Notes under the pieces: model-generated | Told to the model about the DNA's origin: nothing | The model's input: the letters and a program-made list of their open reading frames with translations, nothing else | Databases searched by the model: none | Assembly: GCF_041146795.1 (NCBI RefSeq) | Contig: NC_135172.1 | Location: 43,712,623 to 43,776,622 of the forward strand | DNA length: 64,000 bases | DNA from: Maylandia zebra | Lineage: Eukaryota; Chordata; Actinopteri; Cichliformes; Cichlidae | Direction: 5' to 3' | Translations under genes and position numbers: made by a program | In this document: positions 21,626 to 33,030 of the stretch, in pieces | Position numbering within the stretch: the first letter of the stretch is position 1 | Layout of the letters: each line of letters begins with the position of its first letter

Positions 21626-22560
21626 GTGTAAAGAGGGTCATCCTGTTAGAGAAACACTGACTGTTGAACAGTTCAGTCTGTACATGTCTGTCTCTTTCAC
21701 TCACAAACAAATTTCAATTCTTTTTTTTATTTAATTTATTGCACCTTTTTTCCAATTTATGTAGTTACTACGGACTTAATGCATACATATTATTACAATT
21801 TGGGATGTAATGGTTGTATTGATGTATAGCAACTTGAAAACTAACTTACCTTAAATATGTTTATTTGCAATCTCGAGATTTGCTGCAGCTTGAATTACTT
21901 TCTACTGAGTTGTAGCAGCGCATTTTCACGTGGTGTTCTCTGTGTGTTTGAACCAAGTTATGTAATATTTGCATAATTTGAGTTATTATATATTATGTCA
22001 TGGACATGTATATGCATGCATGCATGTGTAGGTTTATCGTATTAGATATTGTTTGAGTTTATATTAGTTGAACCACTGCTGGTGTGACATATATTTAGTC
22101 TAATGGCAACATATGTTACTACAGACTGCTGGCAACACTGAGCATTGAGGTGACAATAAACTAGCTGACTGTGACAGCCTCTTGTCCTCCTTCCTGTATT
22201 CTGACCGATACACCATCTTGTTAGCTGAACCTAAAAGAACCAGCCCTCGCCTACTACTTACATATGGTGTCCAATGTGTGCCAAAATTGGGCCGGGCTGG
22301 AAACACCTAAACATTTATTAAAAGTGCTATAATTTTTTTACTTTTTCACTTTAGAAACAGAAATCTTTGCACAGGTGATCTTTATATGTTCATTACTGAA
22401 TTTCTGGATTAAAATCTGAACTAAAGCATATTTTTAAAAGGTTTTTATGCTGGAAAAAATAAATAAATTAGGTGAGGAAAAAATCTATTTAATGTTTCTG
22501 TGTTCCAGCCTCGGTAACTTTGACACAGTAACATCAGCTGCAATTTTTACATCTCTGATG
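21626..22560. other. NLR 3' flank and unclassified repeat
   Basis: The NLR 3'UTR presumably starts at 21626; no certain polyadenylation site was assigned. Bases about 21770-21840 (ACTTAATGCATACATAT, then GATGTATAGCAACTTGAAA) recur at 44228-44296, so this is interspersed repeat. Bases 22150-22290 could be the end of an LTR, but no partner was found. Confidence 0.4.
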
Positions 22561-23665
22561 AAATCTCACAATTTTATTTACACAGCGCCAAATCACACAA
22601 ACAGTCGCCTCAAGGTGCTTTATATTGTAAGGTCGACCCTACAATAACACATACAGAGAAAAACCCAACAATCAATGACCCTCTATGAGCAAGCAATAAA
22701 AAGTGTGATTAATGCAGAGAGGTCTATTAACACCTAGTGAGTGAGAAAGGCTGAAGGCTCTGCCTCCCATTCTACTTTAAATACTCTAGGAACAACAAGT
22801 AGGCCTGCAGAGCGAGAGCAAAGTGCTCTAATAGGGTGATATGGTACTACAAGGTCATTAAGATAAGATGGGGCCTGATTATTTAAGACCTTGTATGTGA
22901 GGAGCAGGATTTTGAATTCTGGATTTAACAGGAAGCCAATGAAGGGAAGCCAAAACAGGAGAAATCTGCTCTCTCTTTCTAGTCCCTGTCAGGACTCTTG
23001 CTGCAGCATTTTGGATCAGCTGAAGGCTTTTCAGTGAGTTTTTAGGACTTCCTGATAATAATGAATTACAGTCGTCCAGCCTGGAAGTAATAAATGCATG
23101 AACTAGTTTTTCAGCGTCACTCTGAGACAGGATATTTCTAATTTTAGAGATGTTGCGCAAATGGAAGAAAGCAGTCTTACATATTTGTTTAATATGTGCG
23201 TTGAAGGACATGTCCTGGTCAAAAATGACTCCAAGGTTCCTCACAGCGTTACTGGAGGCCAAGGTAATGCCATCCAGAGTAAGAATCTGCTTAGATACCA
23301 TATTTCTAAGCTTTTCAGGGCCGAGTACAATAACCTCAGTTTGATCTGAATTAAGAAGCAGAAAGTTAGCGGCCATCCAGGTCTTTATGTCTTTAAGACA
23401 TTCCTGCAGTTTAACTCATTGGTGTGTGTTATCTGGCTTCATGGACAGATAGAGCTGGGTGTCATCTGCATAGCAGTGTAAATGTATGCTATGTCTTCTA
23501 ATGATGCTGCCTAAGGGAAGCATGTATAATGTAAACAGAATTGGTCCTAGCACTGAACCCTGTGGAACTCCATAATTAACCTCAGTGTGTGAAGAGGACT
23601 CTCCATTTCCATGCACAAACTGGAGTCTATTAGATAGATATGATACAAACCCCTGCAGTGCGTAT
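22560..23665 (-). mobile_element. Rex1/L2-type LINE fragment
   Basis: The minus-strand frames 23673-23416 and 23376-22879 encode successive reverse-transcriptase pieces: [26 protein letters not shown], then LNSDQTEVIVLGPEK, VRNLGVIFDQDMSF and LLSGSPKNSLKSLQLIQNAA. One frameshift or stop lies near 23400. The 3' end with a small-unit tail is near 22570. 5'-truncated and inactive. Confidence 0.85.
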
Positions 23666-23825
23666 AAGCACATTGTGCGCTATCGGTCCTGCGTGCTGCA
23701 CAACAACATTCAATAGTTAATATTTACTGTTATTTACACTTAGCTAGATTAATGCTTTGCTGCTATTTCTTTTATGTTGCTCTGTTTTTTTGGTTGTTTT
23801 CTCTTCTTTTTCCTCTCAACAGGTG
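23665..23825. repeat. Interspersed repeat, inverted copy at 52840-52990
   Basis: The reverse complement of 52840-52990 matches this segment with modest divergence (shared TACACTTAGCTAGATTAA and TGTTGCTCTG blocks). Family unknown. Confidence 0.6.
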
Positions 23826-23844
23826 ACTCGGGAGATTTTTCTTC

Positions 23845-24255
23845 TTTTTAATAATAATAATAATAATAAATTTTATTTATGAGCGCCTTTCAAGTCACCC
23901 AAGGACACTTTACAATAGGATAAAACACTTAGTAAAACAATGGCAGAATAAGAACAATAAAATACAAGCACAAGATAAAATGAACAAACAGTGGATTCAC
24001 AGTGAATATGCAGATTTGAACAGATGAGTTTTGAGTTGGGATTTAAACTGGGGGAGAGAACCAATATTTCTTATTTCAGGGGGCAGAGAGTTCCACAGCC
24101 TGGGAGCAGAGCAGCTGAAAGCTCTGCTTCCCATGGTGGTGAGGCGGAAGGAAGGTACAGTAAGCTGGATAGAAGAAGAAGAACGAAGTGAACGGGCAGA
24201 ACAAGTGGTGGTTAACAGGTCAGAAAGGTAAGAAGGAGCGAGGTTATGAATGGCC
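23845..24255 (-). mobile_element. LINE 3' tail fragment with (AAT)n
   Basis: An (AAT)n tract at 23849-23870 precedes the TTTTATTTATGAGCGCCTTT type of LINE tail, then sequence that on the minus strand encodes the C-terminal end of a Rex1/L2-like reverse transcriptase (around 24050-24240) with broken frames. Confidence 0.6.
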
Positions 24256-25200
24256 TCTTCCCCTCTGTTCTTCTTTTCTGTGGAGCAGGGAAATTATTTT
24301 ACTGCTATTGTTAAATAATCATCATTATTACCATTGCATTAATAATATAATCTGGAGTTTATATTGCATTCAGGGGTTGAACAGTGTGTGTCTTTCAGAA
24401 AGGCTAAAAGTAACAGGACAGGAAACAGGCTTGGAGAGTTTTGCAGAAGTGAAAGTTATTTTGAGCAGCAGGCTAAGACGAGGCTTTAACAATGTAACAG
24501 ATAGCTTTAAGAAGGCCGTAAGATGTTATGCATACAGTTATTATGTTAATTTTGTATTTCAGGTGCAGTTATGACTATTTTATACACAATGCATATCTGT
24601 GCTTATTAAAGAGTTGGAGCTCGGTCAATTAATTGGGGGTTGGAAGCTTTGTTCGGCGCGATGTCCGGACAATCTATTGTGCAAGTGACTTGGAGCCATA
24701 GAAGGAATTGCAATACATGCTTACAAAACACTTATATATCAGGTCATTTCATATTAAGGTTTAAGTAGAGGTTCTTGGTTAAAACATTTATTTAGTAGAA
24801 GACATACATATAGTCTCAGTGAGCCTCTGTCCTGGTGAAAGGTCAGAAGTGCAACAGGTGAATTGAGAAAGAGCATGTGGGGTCAACACACACACACACA
24901 TGAGTTAGATTTATTTAGAGGAGAGATTAGTCATGCCTCGGCAAGAAAGAGGAACAATTCACTTTAAGACAAGAACGGAAAGTACCAGCCATGAAAATAG
25001 AAGATGATCTTCTGGGTTAAAAGTCATTGTGGTGTTGATCTGATCTATGTATAAAATGTATTTGTGACGCATGAAGGGGCGTCAGTAAATCAAACCCTGA
25101 TGCTATAAAATATCATCTTTCCTCCACGTCTCCTCCTCCACAGAGTTGGCATCGTACGACCTCGCGTCACCGCTGAGTGTAGCAGAGATGCGACATGCTC
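24256..25200. other. Intergenic, no gene seen
   Basis: Short (CA)n at about 24888-24900. A TATAAAATATC box near 25104 followed by a CA-rich stretch could be part of an LTR, but no second copy was found in the window. Confidence 0.3.
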
Positions 25201-25204
25201 CTAT

Positions 25205-26060
25205 AGGTCATGAACGCATCCCCACATGCTGCCAAACAGGTCATTAAACCCCCACCAATCTGTCTCCAGAATTAATGGATGCATTAAGCCGGAGCTAACC
25301 ACATCCTTTCCTCTGTGCATTTGGCCCTTGTGTATCATTTCTAGCAGCACTAAGGGATTTTTGTATATGTCCCCATGCATGCACCTAACCAATCAGACTC
25401 CAACAATGGTTTTGGTGGGTCAGGGTCTGCGGGCAGCCCAAGTCCACTATAGCCTGGTATGTACTCCCTTGGCACCTTACTGGAACATTGTATATCTCTC
25501 CTGGACCAGGGGAAAGTGTTGGGAGATTGGCAACAAAGAACATCTGTCCAGCCTCCATCAGTGGACACTCCCAGTCAAAATGCACCAGTCGCCCACACGT
25601 TCAACACTCCTGCCCCGGCATCTGTGCAACCCCCGGTGGGTCGGGTGGAGCATCCATAGCTGCTGGAATCCTGGGAGAGAGAGGAGAAAGAAATGGGAGG
25701 GAGCTGAGAAGCTTCCTCTTCAGGGCTGGAACTGGCTATCCAAACTGGCTGAAGGTGCTGGGCCCTCCGGTCACACTGCCAGATGGTCCTTGGTCAGTGT
25801 GACTGCCACCTCCAGGTTTGCTGGCTGGAGACAGCTTACCCATTATGCCACCCCATCCCAAAGCCCCTCCACAAACTGCTCCATCAGTATTGAATCCAGC
25901 AGACCCAGCTGCAACTGTCTCACCGCTGCAACCACGAAGCCACGGAGCAAAAGTGAAGGGTCGGTCCTCCTTTGGTGCCAGTTTAACACTCATCCTGGTT
26001 ACAGAGACCCAGCACATACAGACGGCCATGATGTTGTGTTTACGTGTCTTTACTAACACA
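25205..26060 (-). pseudogene. Gypsy-like gag-protease remnant
   Basis: On the minus strand, 25606-25565 encodes a CCHC zinc knuckle with spacing CX2CX4HX4C, but a TGA stop sits between the first two cysteines. In the same frame about 40 residues later comes GSTYQAIVDLGCPQTLTHQ, a retrotransposon aspartic-protease core in which the D-T/S-G triad reads D-L-G. A further frame (25392-25201) continues the protease-side sequence (GLMHPLILETDWWGF), so there is also a frameshift. Upstream, 26060-25610 is Gly/Pro-rich like gag. Inactive on three counts. LTRs not identified. Confidence 0.65.
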
Positions 26061-27590
26061 GTGAATTTGTCTACATAGTTTGCACACTCAGCTGTGTCCG
26101 CCCACCTCCCCTGGCAGTGCCCCTGAACCTACTGCACCATGCCTGCAGCTGAGCCAAAGACCAAACCCCACCACCTGTAAGACAGGGGAGAGATGTGAAG
26201 CCAGGATGACCAGAACATCTGAGAATTTTACTATGTAATGCAAGATGTCTAATAGTAAATGTGCAAAATGTTTTAACGCTGCTTTGATGTTAAAGAAATT
26301 AACAACACGTGCACTAAAAGGGCAATAATGAGACAGCTAATGTTAATCTTAATCATTTATAATGTGTCCAGTTTAACGTACCAGTATACATGCATACTCG
26401 TGTATAATCAGGGTCCACTGTGGTAGGACTATCCGGGCCTGCCACAACCACCAGCTGACCAAATCATCTTATTCTTCACTAATGACATATCATTGCTGGA
26501 TGTCATCAAGATTGATTATATTTCATCCTTTAGAGTCTAGTTTTTTGACACCAACAAATCTCCATAAAATAGATAAATATCCTGGGTGCCAGACAAGCAA
26601 TTAAGAGGGTGAATGAATTTAAATTTTTCTGTTTATTTTCTTGAGCATAATGTTGTAAATCAGCATGGGATGTGTCAGCTTCCTTATCAGGAATTGCATA
26701 TGTTGATGGTCATTACAGTACTGATATACAGGGCATTGATTAGGTCAGAACAGCCCAGTCTAATCTAAAAACACTTGATGTAACTCAGGCTAAAGCCCAG
26801 AGTTCATGCTGTGGGGCCTGTGTACAGCTTGTAACGTCGGGTTGTGTTTAGTGGTTGAGAGGAGGCGGCAAAAACACTTAGTAGGATAATCAAAAGAATA
26901 CACACTCACACTGGCTTTGGGAATTCCACAGCGTGTTCTTTAATGCACCTTCTCTTCGTCAAACATATAAGCCTGGTTGAACGGCTGCAGCTTAACAAAC
27001 ATAGCGCACAGTGTTCGTACAACCCATAACGTTGCAAAGAAAGGTGTCTGGAGAAGTAAAACATAAAATCCGTCCCTCCTCATGCACTAGCGTGCAAGCA
27101 CATGTCCCCACAACCACAGAGAGGGCAGTGGTGCATACGGATGACCGGGGCTCTAGACTAACCTTTTGCCATGGGCACAAAAGTTAGGCACACTCAAATT
27201 TTTCAACCGCATCACTTAACACCACAGTTTTACATGTGCACATTTTCTGGGGGGAAACTGCAGTCCATACAGACAATATTCATTTCTAAATTATTAACTA
27301 ACAATCTTGTGCTTAAAGTGCTATGTCAATATTGTAGAAAACGTTAAACTTAATCATCATCTTGGCCTCCTCTGACAACCTGTTCTGATCATTTATCAGC
27401 ACTGATACATGTGAGACTTCATCGGAATTGTGAGCATCACAGCAGAGGCCTTTGTGTCAAAGTAACTGAGAATAAAACACAGAAAAACATGAAGGAGATT
27501 TTCCTGGCCTGGCTTTTTATAGCAGATAATCTTAAAAATATTCTACAATGTTCTGTAATTTTGCATAATTTTAAAAAGTTTAAATTTCTT
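26061..27590. other. Intergenic, no gene seen
   Basis: No ORF with recognisable content and no clear transposon ends. Base composition is AT-rich as in the neighbours. Confidence 0.4.
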
Positions 27591-28290
27591 CAGTATTGAA
27601 CAGCAGAAATTAGGCTTTCTTGTCCGAGGTCATTTAAGTGAAAGAAAGGAAAAAAGAAAAAGACAGCAGCCGACAGCGCTGTGAACGACTGGTAAGGCAA
27701 GGCAAGTTTATTTGTATAGCACAATTCAACAACAAGGCGATTCAAAGTGCTTTACAGAGACATTAGAAACAAAAACAAATAAAAGCATGATTTAAAATTG
27801 ATGGTGGGTAATAAGCGAATGAATAATGCAGAAAACAGATTTGAGATGGGAAACTGTTCTTGAAGTACACAGAGAGAGATAGAGAGAGAGCTAGCTGTGC
27901 ATGAAGTGTGATTTTTATCGTGGTGGAAGCAAAACAGCAAAACTCAGAGAGAATCCATGACGACATTGATCAAATGTGAAGCGCAGTTTGCTGCTTCTTT
28001 TGCTGCTGGCTCGGTGGATTTTGGCTGGAGAGACAAAACCTGCAGCTCAGAATCAGCGCAAAAAGACGTAAACACAGCGCGGACCGGACGCATCAGGATC
28101 GCTGAGCTCCGACAGCGTGTCCGTCTGCGGGCCGTCGGGTGAGAAAGCCGAGAAAGACAAAGTTGATTCTGATGCGTCGGTCTGTGTTTACGTCTTTGTG
28201 TGGAGTCCGTGTACCTGCTCTCATCTGCTGTTTGGTTGTTGTTGAAATAGTTTTGTGAGCTTTAATCTGAGAATCTGGCGTTTCTGGCAA
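27590..28290. repeat. Interspersed repeat, diverged copy at 30160-30670
   Basis: Shares with 30160-30670 the phrases AGCAGAAATTAGGCTTT, GGAAACTGTTCTTGAAG and ATAGTTTTGTGAGCTTT/ATGGTTTTGTGAGCTTT in the same order. Bases 27700-27765 are an inserted antisense LINE/SINE tail (GCAAGTTTATTTGTATAGCA). Family unknown. Confidence 0.55.
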
Positions 28291-28394
28291 AACACAGTTA
28301 TATTTAAAAGTTGATTCAGGATTTAATGAATTGATATCGCTTTATTCAAGCTACTCACCTCCCACTTCCACCTGCACTTTCAACTGGACCACGG

Positions 28395-28433
28395 CCAATC
28401 AGAGAGGTCCCGCCCCTTACTATCTCTGATTGG
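28395..28433. promoter_or_regulatory. CCAAT-box palindrome around a GC box
   Basis: CCAATCAGAGA at 28395-28405 is exactly inverted at 28423-28433, with CCCGCCCC in the 17-base spacer. Divergent CCAAT boxes around a GC box look promoter-like, but no gene was found on either side, so it may belong to a transposon. Confidence 0.35.
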
Positions 28434-28577
28434 TTTAGTCCACGATAGGGGCAAAATGTGTGTCTGTTGTTGACCACAGGGAAGGTTGCAGATTTTTTTT
28501 TTGTTACTCGAACAGTTGGTCCCCACCAAAGATTTTTTTTTAGTCGCACCATTGAAAAATTTGGTCGCACTCTAGAC

Positions 28578-28899
28578 CAGCGGTCCCCAACCCCCGGGCC
28601 TCGGACCGGTACCGGTCCGAGAGTCATTTGGTACCGGGCCGCCAGAGTTGAGGCTCGGGTGTGAAATGTATGGTTTTCAGGGTTTTTATCGGTTTTCAGC
28701 GTTATTTTGTTATTGTTTTGATCGTTAACTCGGTTTTCCTGGGTCTTTTCACGTGTGTCATGAATAAATCTTCTTTTTTTTTCGGTACTGGTACTAGTTT
28801 TATTTTGTTGTATTTATCCGCGACACCTTAAAGGCCGGTCCGTGAAAATATTGTCGGGCATAAACCGGTCCGTGGCGCAAAATAGGTTGGGGACCGCTG
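28578..28899. mobile_element. hAT-type MITE
   Basis: Ends CAGCGGTCCCCAACC and GGTTGGGGACCGCTG are exact inverted repeats. Flanks CTCTAGAC (28570-28577) and CTCTAGAG (28900-28907) are an 8-bp target duplication with one mismatch, the length typical of hAT. 322 bp, no ORF. Confidence 0.85.
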
Positions 28900-30160
28900 C
28901 TCTAGAGCCCTGCCAATGACAACATTAACCCTCGACTTGGGTTGTCTTAAAGAGACACTATACCACTGTGACTGTTACAAGCTCCAGTCCCAGCTTTGTT
29001 GGTAGAAATAAGGGAAATGCCACTAGAAAGACCTGATGTTGGAGCTGCTGGCTCTGGTGTATAAGACTGAAAACGATGGAGGATCCTGGATGGGGGCGTT
29101 TCTGTGGATCATGGTAAGGTAGAAGGGAACAAGACTGCACACATAACAGCCAAAGAAACACTAAAGTGAGAACCTGACAAGGGACTGCTTCAACTGTGCT
29201 ATACAAATAAACAATAAGCATAATATGCACATATGCATAATACTTTACTTGGACCATCTGTGTTTGCAAAGTACCAGAATTTATGTGAGGATTTGTAATT
29301 CTTCAAAGCACCTGAGGGGGCAGCAAAACACATTTCATTCGAATAACCTACATGAAGCCAATAGAAGAAAATCTACAGGAAGAGGCGGAACAACAAAGAT
29401 TCAACATCACATTCCTGAAACGAAAGTAAAAGTTAGTGAGAAACAGCAGAGCTGCAGTCTGGAGAACATCAACGAACTCAAATACAGGTGAGTGCAGCTG
29501 ATCAGAGTTACTGTGTTCAACAGATTAGTTCAAGTTAAAAGTGCAAAATTGAAAAAGTCTGCTTTTCTTTCTAAAAACAGGAGTTGAAGAGACTCACAGA
29601 CGACAGCCACGCTGTCTTACTTTAAAAATTAGCTGTAGCTGTCTAAGAAAGCGACACCACTAAACGTTATTGTTACAACAAGTATTTTTTTTTAAATAAA
29701 GAAATTAATTAAGAAATAAAAAATGGCATTGGTGGTGGTTAAAACTGAGAATCATGACCTGAGATAACCATGTCGTGCTACATTCACAAGTGTTAAAATA
29801 TGAAGGTTAGAAGATGAGCTTGGTATCAGATGTAGGCATGAAAGAGACTTTTGATGTGCTCTCGCATGTTACACCTGTCCCACATCCTAACACTTCCTGC
29901 TGTTTGCATGTCCAAGTCATCAGAGGCAAACACGCAGAGTTTTTGGTTTTATTCCCACTTAAAGCTGGTTACCGATACTGAGTTTAATGAACACCGGCAG
30001 CTTCCCAAAGTGAGAGCTCTACAGGTCTGCAGCCAGGAGTAAACCAAAGCGCTGCTGGTGTCAGAGGGAATGTTACAAGCTAAGCAAGTCCCTAAAGACA
30101 GAGTGAATGAATACTGTGAAGATAATTAGCAGGTGATTCAGCAGAGTGTGATTTGCAATT
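28900..30160. other. Intergenic, no confirmed gene
   Basis: The only open frame of note is 29225-29487, ending at a good splice donor (AATACAG|GTGAGT). It is not recognised and is treated as a possible orphan exon under findings. Confidence 0.4.
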
Positions 30161-30670
30161 TGGCACCATCTGTAAAAACTAAAAATCCTTACGTATTAAA
30201 TAGCAGAAATTAGGCTTTTTTTTGTTAGTCATTTTTGCAAAACAAAACAATTCAAACGCGGACAGCCACACTGTACACAACAGTAGACTGGTGTGTAATG
30301 CATCTGTGCATAAACAAGAAAATAAAGAAAATAGAGATTTAACTGGAAACTGTTCTTGAAGCACACTGGGAGGTGGAAGTTTGTGGGAAATGTGGTTTTA
30401 TCACAGTGGATTTTTGGAAGTAAGACAGGATTCATGTTAATGTTTCTCAAACCTGAAACGTGTTTTGGTCTTCTTTGACATGATGAAACTTGCAGTTTTG
30501 TAACCTGTGCTTTTGGCAGAGACATTGTTTTTTCTACATGCTGTCGGACGAGTGAGGGAATCGTACTTTGTGTTTACATCTTTTCACAGAATCAGTTTTC
30601 CTGCTTTTTTGCAGTTTTAGCTGTTTGTAAATGGTTTTGTGAGCTTTTAGCTGAGGTCTGGTGGCCAGGC
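30160..30670. repeat. Interspersed repeat, diverged copy of 27590-28290
   Basis: See the shared phrases listed for 27590-28290. It ends where the minus-strand LINE tail begins at about 30674. Confidence 0.5.
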
Positions 30671-31445
30671 TTTACAATACAATACAACTTTATTTATATA
30701 GCACATTTAAAAACCAACGGTATACCAAAGTGCTTCACAATAAAACAGCAGATTAAAACATTAAAATTTAAGACCATTAACAAAGTACTGAATATGCTAA
30801 CAGGTCAATGGCACTGATTACACAAGAATAAAAGTAAATATCAAATCAAACTTGCTAAAAACACACAGGTTTTAAGTAGACAAAGATATATAGAAAGATT
30901 GGAATTGAGTACAAAATACAGGCGTTAACTAACTGGGAAAGCAAGGTTAAATAAGTGAGTTTTTAAATGTGATTTAAATAACTGGATGGAGTCAGACGCG
31001 CAAATAGCAATGGGAAAGTTGTTCCACAGGTTAGGTGCAACCAGGGCAAATGCACGGTCACCTCTGGTCTTAAGCCGAGATCTACGCTGAACCAAGAGTA
31101 ATTGGTCAGATGATCTGAGGGCTCTCCCAGGGGTGTATGGTCTAAGAAGTACGACAAGATAGCTAGGTGCTGTATCGTCTATAATTTTGAAGGTAAGCAG
31201 CAATATTTTAAATTCGATGCGGTATTTGATGAGGAGCCAGTGCAAATCAGCAAGGACAGGGGTGATAGAGGCAAACCTTCTGGTTCCAGTCAAAAGGCGT
31301 GCTGCGGCATTTTGGACAAGCTGTAATCTATGAAGAAGAGCAGCATGGAGACCAAAGTAAAGGGAATTACAGTAATCTAATCTAGAGGTCGCAAAGGCAT
31401 GAATAAGCTTTTCAAGATCCTTATGTGGTATGTAATGCTTGGCCG

Positions 31446-33030
31446 TAGAGCTGGGCGATATAAGATTTTTTCATATCACGATATGTTTTTTTCATTTCAG
31501 GCAATAACGATATCTATCACGATATAAGCCAAATAACTATATTTGTAAGATTTAAATGTGCCGTTGCTCACAAGTAAAATGTGAAATAATCAGCAGCTTG
31601 TTTTTATTTAAATATTTATTTCCCATAATAAGTTCAACAGGGTAGATGTACTTAAGGAACATGAGACTTTTTCAGATAAATAAAGGCAAATATTGCAAAC
31701 TACACAAAAGGCAGCCGCTAAAGCGTTTAAGTTTCAAAATAGAACAAACAAAACAGACTAAATTGTCAATTCCACTTAGAAACAAAATATTAATTCTAAA
31801 AATAAATCTTAGTTTGTTTTACAGAAGAACAGACAAAACTGACTAACTTTTGTCAATATCAAATAAACTGAGAACTAAAAGGAAATTCTCAATCTCTCCT
31901 TGTTGTATAGCTGAGCTTTTCAAACAGTTTTAACAGTTACTTTAGTCTGACAAAAGCCGAATGATGAATTAGTGCTTCCAGTCAGAGACTGAGGCTACGT
32001 CCACACGTACACGGGTATTTTTGAAAACGGAGATTTTCCGTTTTCGTTTTAAAAAAAAATCCCGTCCACACATAAAGGGAGAAATGAAGGAAAACGCCGC
32101 TATGAACATGCCAAAGCAGCAGGTGGCGCTAGATTCCTAACCGTGCAGAAATGTTGGCCAATCAGAAGTCTAGAAGCCTTGGTGAGAAAAAGTAAACAAA
32201 GCTGGGGCATAGAAGCAGAACCGAGTCGTATGTGTGGAGGGACAGTAACTGTGTGTATATGTAAGCATTTAAACACTGCAGAGAGTAGAATTAACAGTAA
32301 CAGTATTGTAGAAATTCATTTCACCGAAACAATAATGTGGTGCACAGTGTGACGTCAAAAAATGCGCACACCTTTGATGCTGCGTTTTCTCCGTTTTACT
32401 AGTCCACACGTAAATGCAAAAACGGAGTTTTCAAAAATCTTTGTTTTCAGTGACCAAAAACGCCATTTACGTGTGGACGAAAGGTGCAAACGCATAGAAA
32501 GATCTGCGTTTTCAAGAATGCCCGGGTACGTGTGGATGTAGCGCATGCACCAGTTTATTGTATTTCCAGACTTGCTTTCGGCACAATTTACAGTGCGCGC
32601 TACTCTGTTTTTTGTCAGACTTGAAATAGCCGAAATACCTTCACACTACGGAACTTCTATGGCTCTTCCGTTCGACAATCTCTCCGGCGTTGGAACCATC
32701 ATCTGTTTTCTTTTCGGTCACGCTCGGTTGATTTTTCTAGTTGGCACACTCATTTCCTCCATTACCCGGGCGGCTGGCTGCTTCCCAAACAAATACACAT
32801 GTGCAGCTTGGCACTTGTGCTGCACGTAACAAGTCACGTGATGTGACGCTGCGGCTGTGATTGGTTCTGCTCTGCGCTACTTAATTTGGATTGGCTGTTC
32901 TTTTTTTTCTTTTTTTCTTTTTTTTTTTAAGAGGACAAGAGCGGCGAGGTCTATCGCGATAGTTTAATTTTTCTATCGAGAAAAAGTTATATCGCGATAC
33001 ATATCGTTATCGTTCTATCGCCCAGCTCTA
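31446..33030. mobile_element. Non-autonomous hAT element inside the LINE
   Basis: Terminal inverted repeats TAGAGCTGGGCGATA and TATCGCCCAGCTCTA, with an exact 8-bp target duplication CTTGGCCG at 31438-31445 and 33031-33038. Removing 31446-33038 restores continuous LINE sequence. No transposase is encoded. Confidence 0.92.
31994..32542. mobile_element. MITE nested in the hAT element
   Basis: GCTACGTCCACACGTACACG at the left end pairs with CGTGTGGATGTAGC at the right. Further inside, an AAAACGGAG motif near 32030 is repeated and inverted near 32390-32460, giving long imperfect hairpin arms. About 550 bp, non-coding. The exact target duplication was not settled. Confidence 0.75.

Noticed and set aside
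22150-22290. LTR end followed by primer-site-like TGGTGTCCAATGTG
   Set aside because: No partner LTR or coding region was found next to it; kept only as an unclassified repeat.
24256-25200. Retroviral LTR with TATA box
   Set aside because: No second copy, no clear TG...CA ends, no primer site; not enough to call.
25226-26056. 276-codon plus-strand ORF
   Set aside because: Antisense to the zinc knuckle and protease remnant, with no domain of its own.
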